NCBI GenBank assembly: GCA_003248565.1
Contig: QFOV01000022.1
Location: forward strand, 1-21,925
Origin: Stenotrophomonas sp.
Lineage (GTDB): Bacteria; Pseudomonadota; Gammaproteobacteria; Xanthomonadales; Xanthomonadaceae
Direction of reading: 5' to 3'
Length of the DNA: 21,925 nucleotides
The position numbers were made by a program, and so were the translations under genes. Below are positions 21,903-21,925 of this stretch, piece after piece. Position 1 is the first letter of the stretch. Every line of letters begins with the position of its first letter. The notes below the pieces were generated by a model. That model saw nothing but the letters and a program-made list of their open reading frames with translations, was not told the DNA's origin and did no database searches.

Positions 21903-21925
21903 ATGAAACTGTTTGTCCCCGTACT
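21903..21925 (+). CDS. Start of a further gene (3' part outside window)
   Basis: ATG 21903 follows AGGAG by six bases and opens MKLFVPV at the window edge. The Lys followed by hydrophobic residues suggests the start of a signal peptide, but seven codons are too few to say more. Confidence 0.55.

Noticed and set aside
1..21925. A mobile island, phage, CRISPR or defence system
   Set aside because: No integrase, transposase, tRNA-flanked boundary, spaced repeat array with unique spacers, or toxin-antitoxin pair could be seen. The SMAG array has only three copies and no cas genes.

Overview
The window is GC-rich gammaproteobacterial DNA that looks like a xanthomonad, most likely Stenotrophomonas or a close relative. 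The best evidence is three copies of a short GTAG-headed palindrome (core TGCCGAGC/GCTCGGCA) of the kind described as SMAG repeats in Stenotrophomonas. Other short palindromic repeat families and the gene content (subtilase autotransporter, IcmF, leucine dehydrogenase, many c-di-GMP proteins) agree with this. Genus assignment is inference from pattern memory, not from a search.

Layout. 1-279: C-terminal end of an EAL (c-di-GMP phosphodiesterase) protein. 480-2154: divergent argO (basic amino-acid exporter) and argP (its LysR regulator) with a perfect 14-bp palindrome between them. 2261-3400: secreted alpha/beta hydrolase very like the PHB depolymerase PhaZ7, converging with an outer-membrane MetA-type protein (3410-4162). 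4410-5333: M14 aspartoacylase/succinylglutamate desuccinylase-like enzyme. 5515-6399: YihG-like inner-membrane acyltransferase, with a REP doublet beside it. 6400-6993: nearly 600 bp without a convincing gene. 6994-7884: PAS-GGDEF diguanylate cyclase. 9411-8054: lipoprotein metallo-beta-lactamase-fold protein followed by a small exported protein. 9617-10597: TPR protein of unknown role. 11687-10647: Tat-exported LD-carboxypeptidase. 11743-11860: repeat array. 15437-11880: fused isobutyryl-CoA mutase IcmF. 15741-16838: leucine/branched-chain amino-acid dehydrogenase. 19769-16917: lipidated subtilase autotransporter. 19950-21125: acetyl-CoA acetyltransferase. 21247-21588: very alanine-rich small lipoprotein. 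21903-end: start of another gene.

How the genes fit together. Leucine dehydrogenase (deaminating Leu/Val/Ile), IcmF (isobutyryl-CoA to n-butyryl-CoA) and the thiolase form a plausible branched-chain amino-acid / short acyl-CoA route; the first two are divergent across a 303-bp regulatory region. The thiolase also fits 3-hydroxybutyrate metabolism, which would suit the PhaZ7-like depolymerase, but they are 16 kb apart and the link is only thematic. Two c-di-GMP proteins and several cell-envelope proteins make up most of the rest.

I see no phage, insertion sequence with a transposase, CRISPR array, defence island, tRNA or rRNA. This is largely ordinary chromosomal DNA. The points most worth a second look are a near-perfect 58-bp palindrome inside the icmF reading frame, the PhaZ7-like enzyme with an altered lipase box and oxyanion region, the lipidated subtilase autotransporter, the degenerate metal site of the MBL lipoprotein, and the biased codon use of the Ala-rich lipoprotein.
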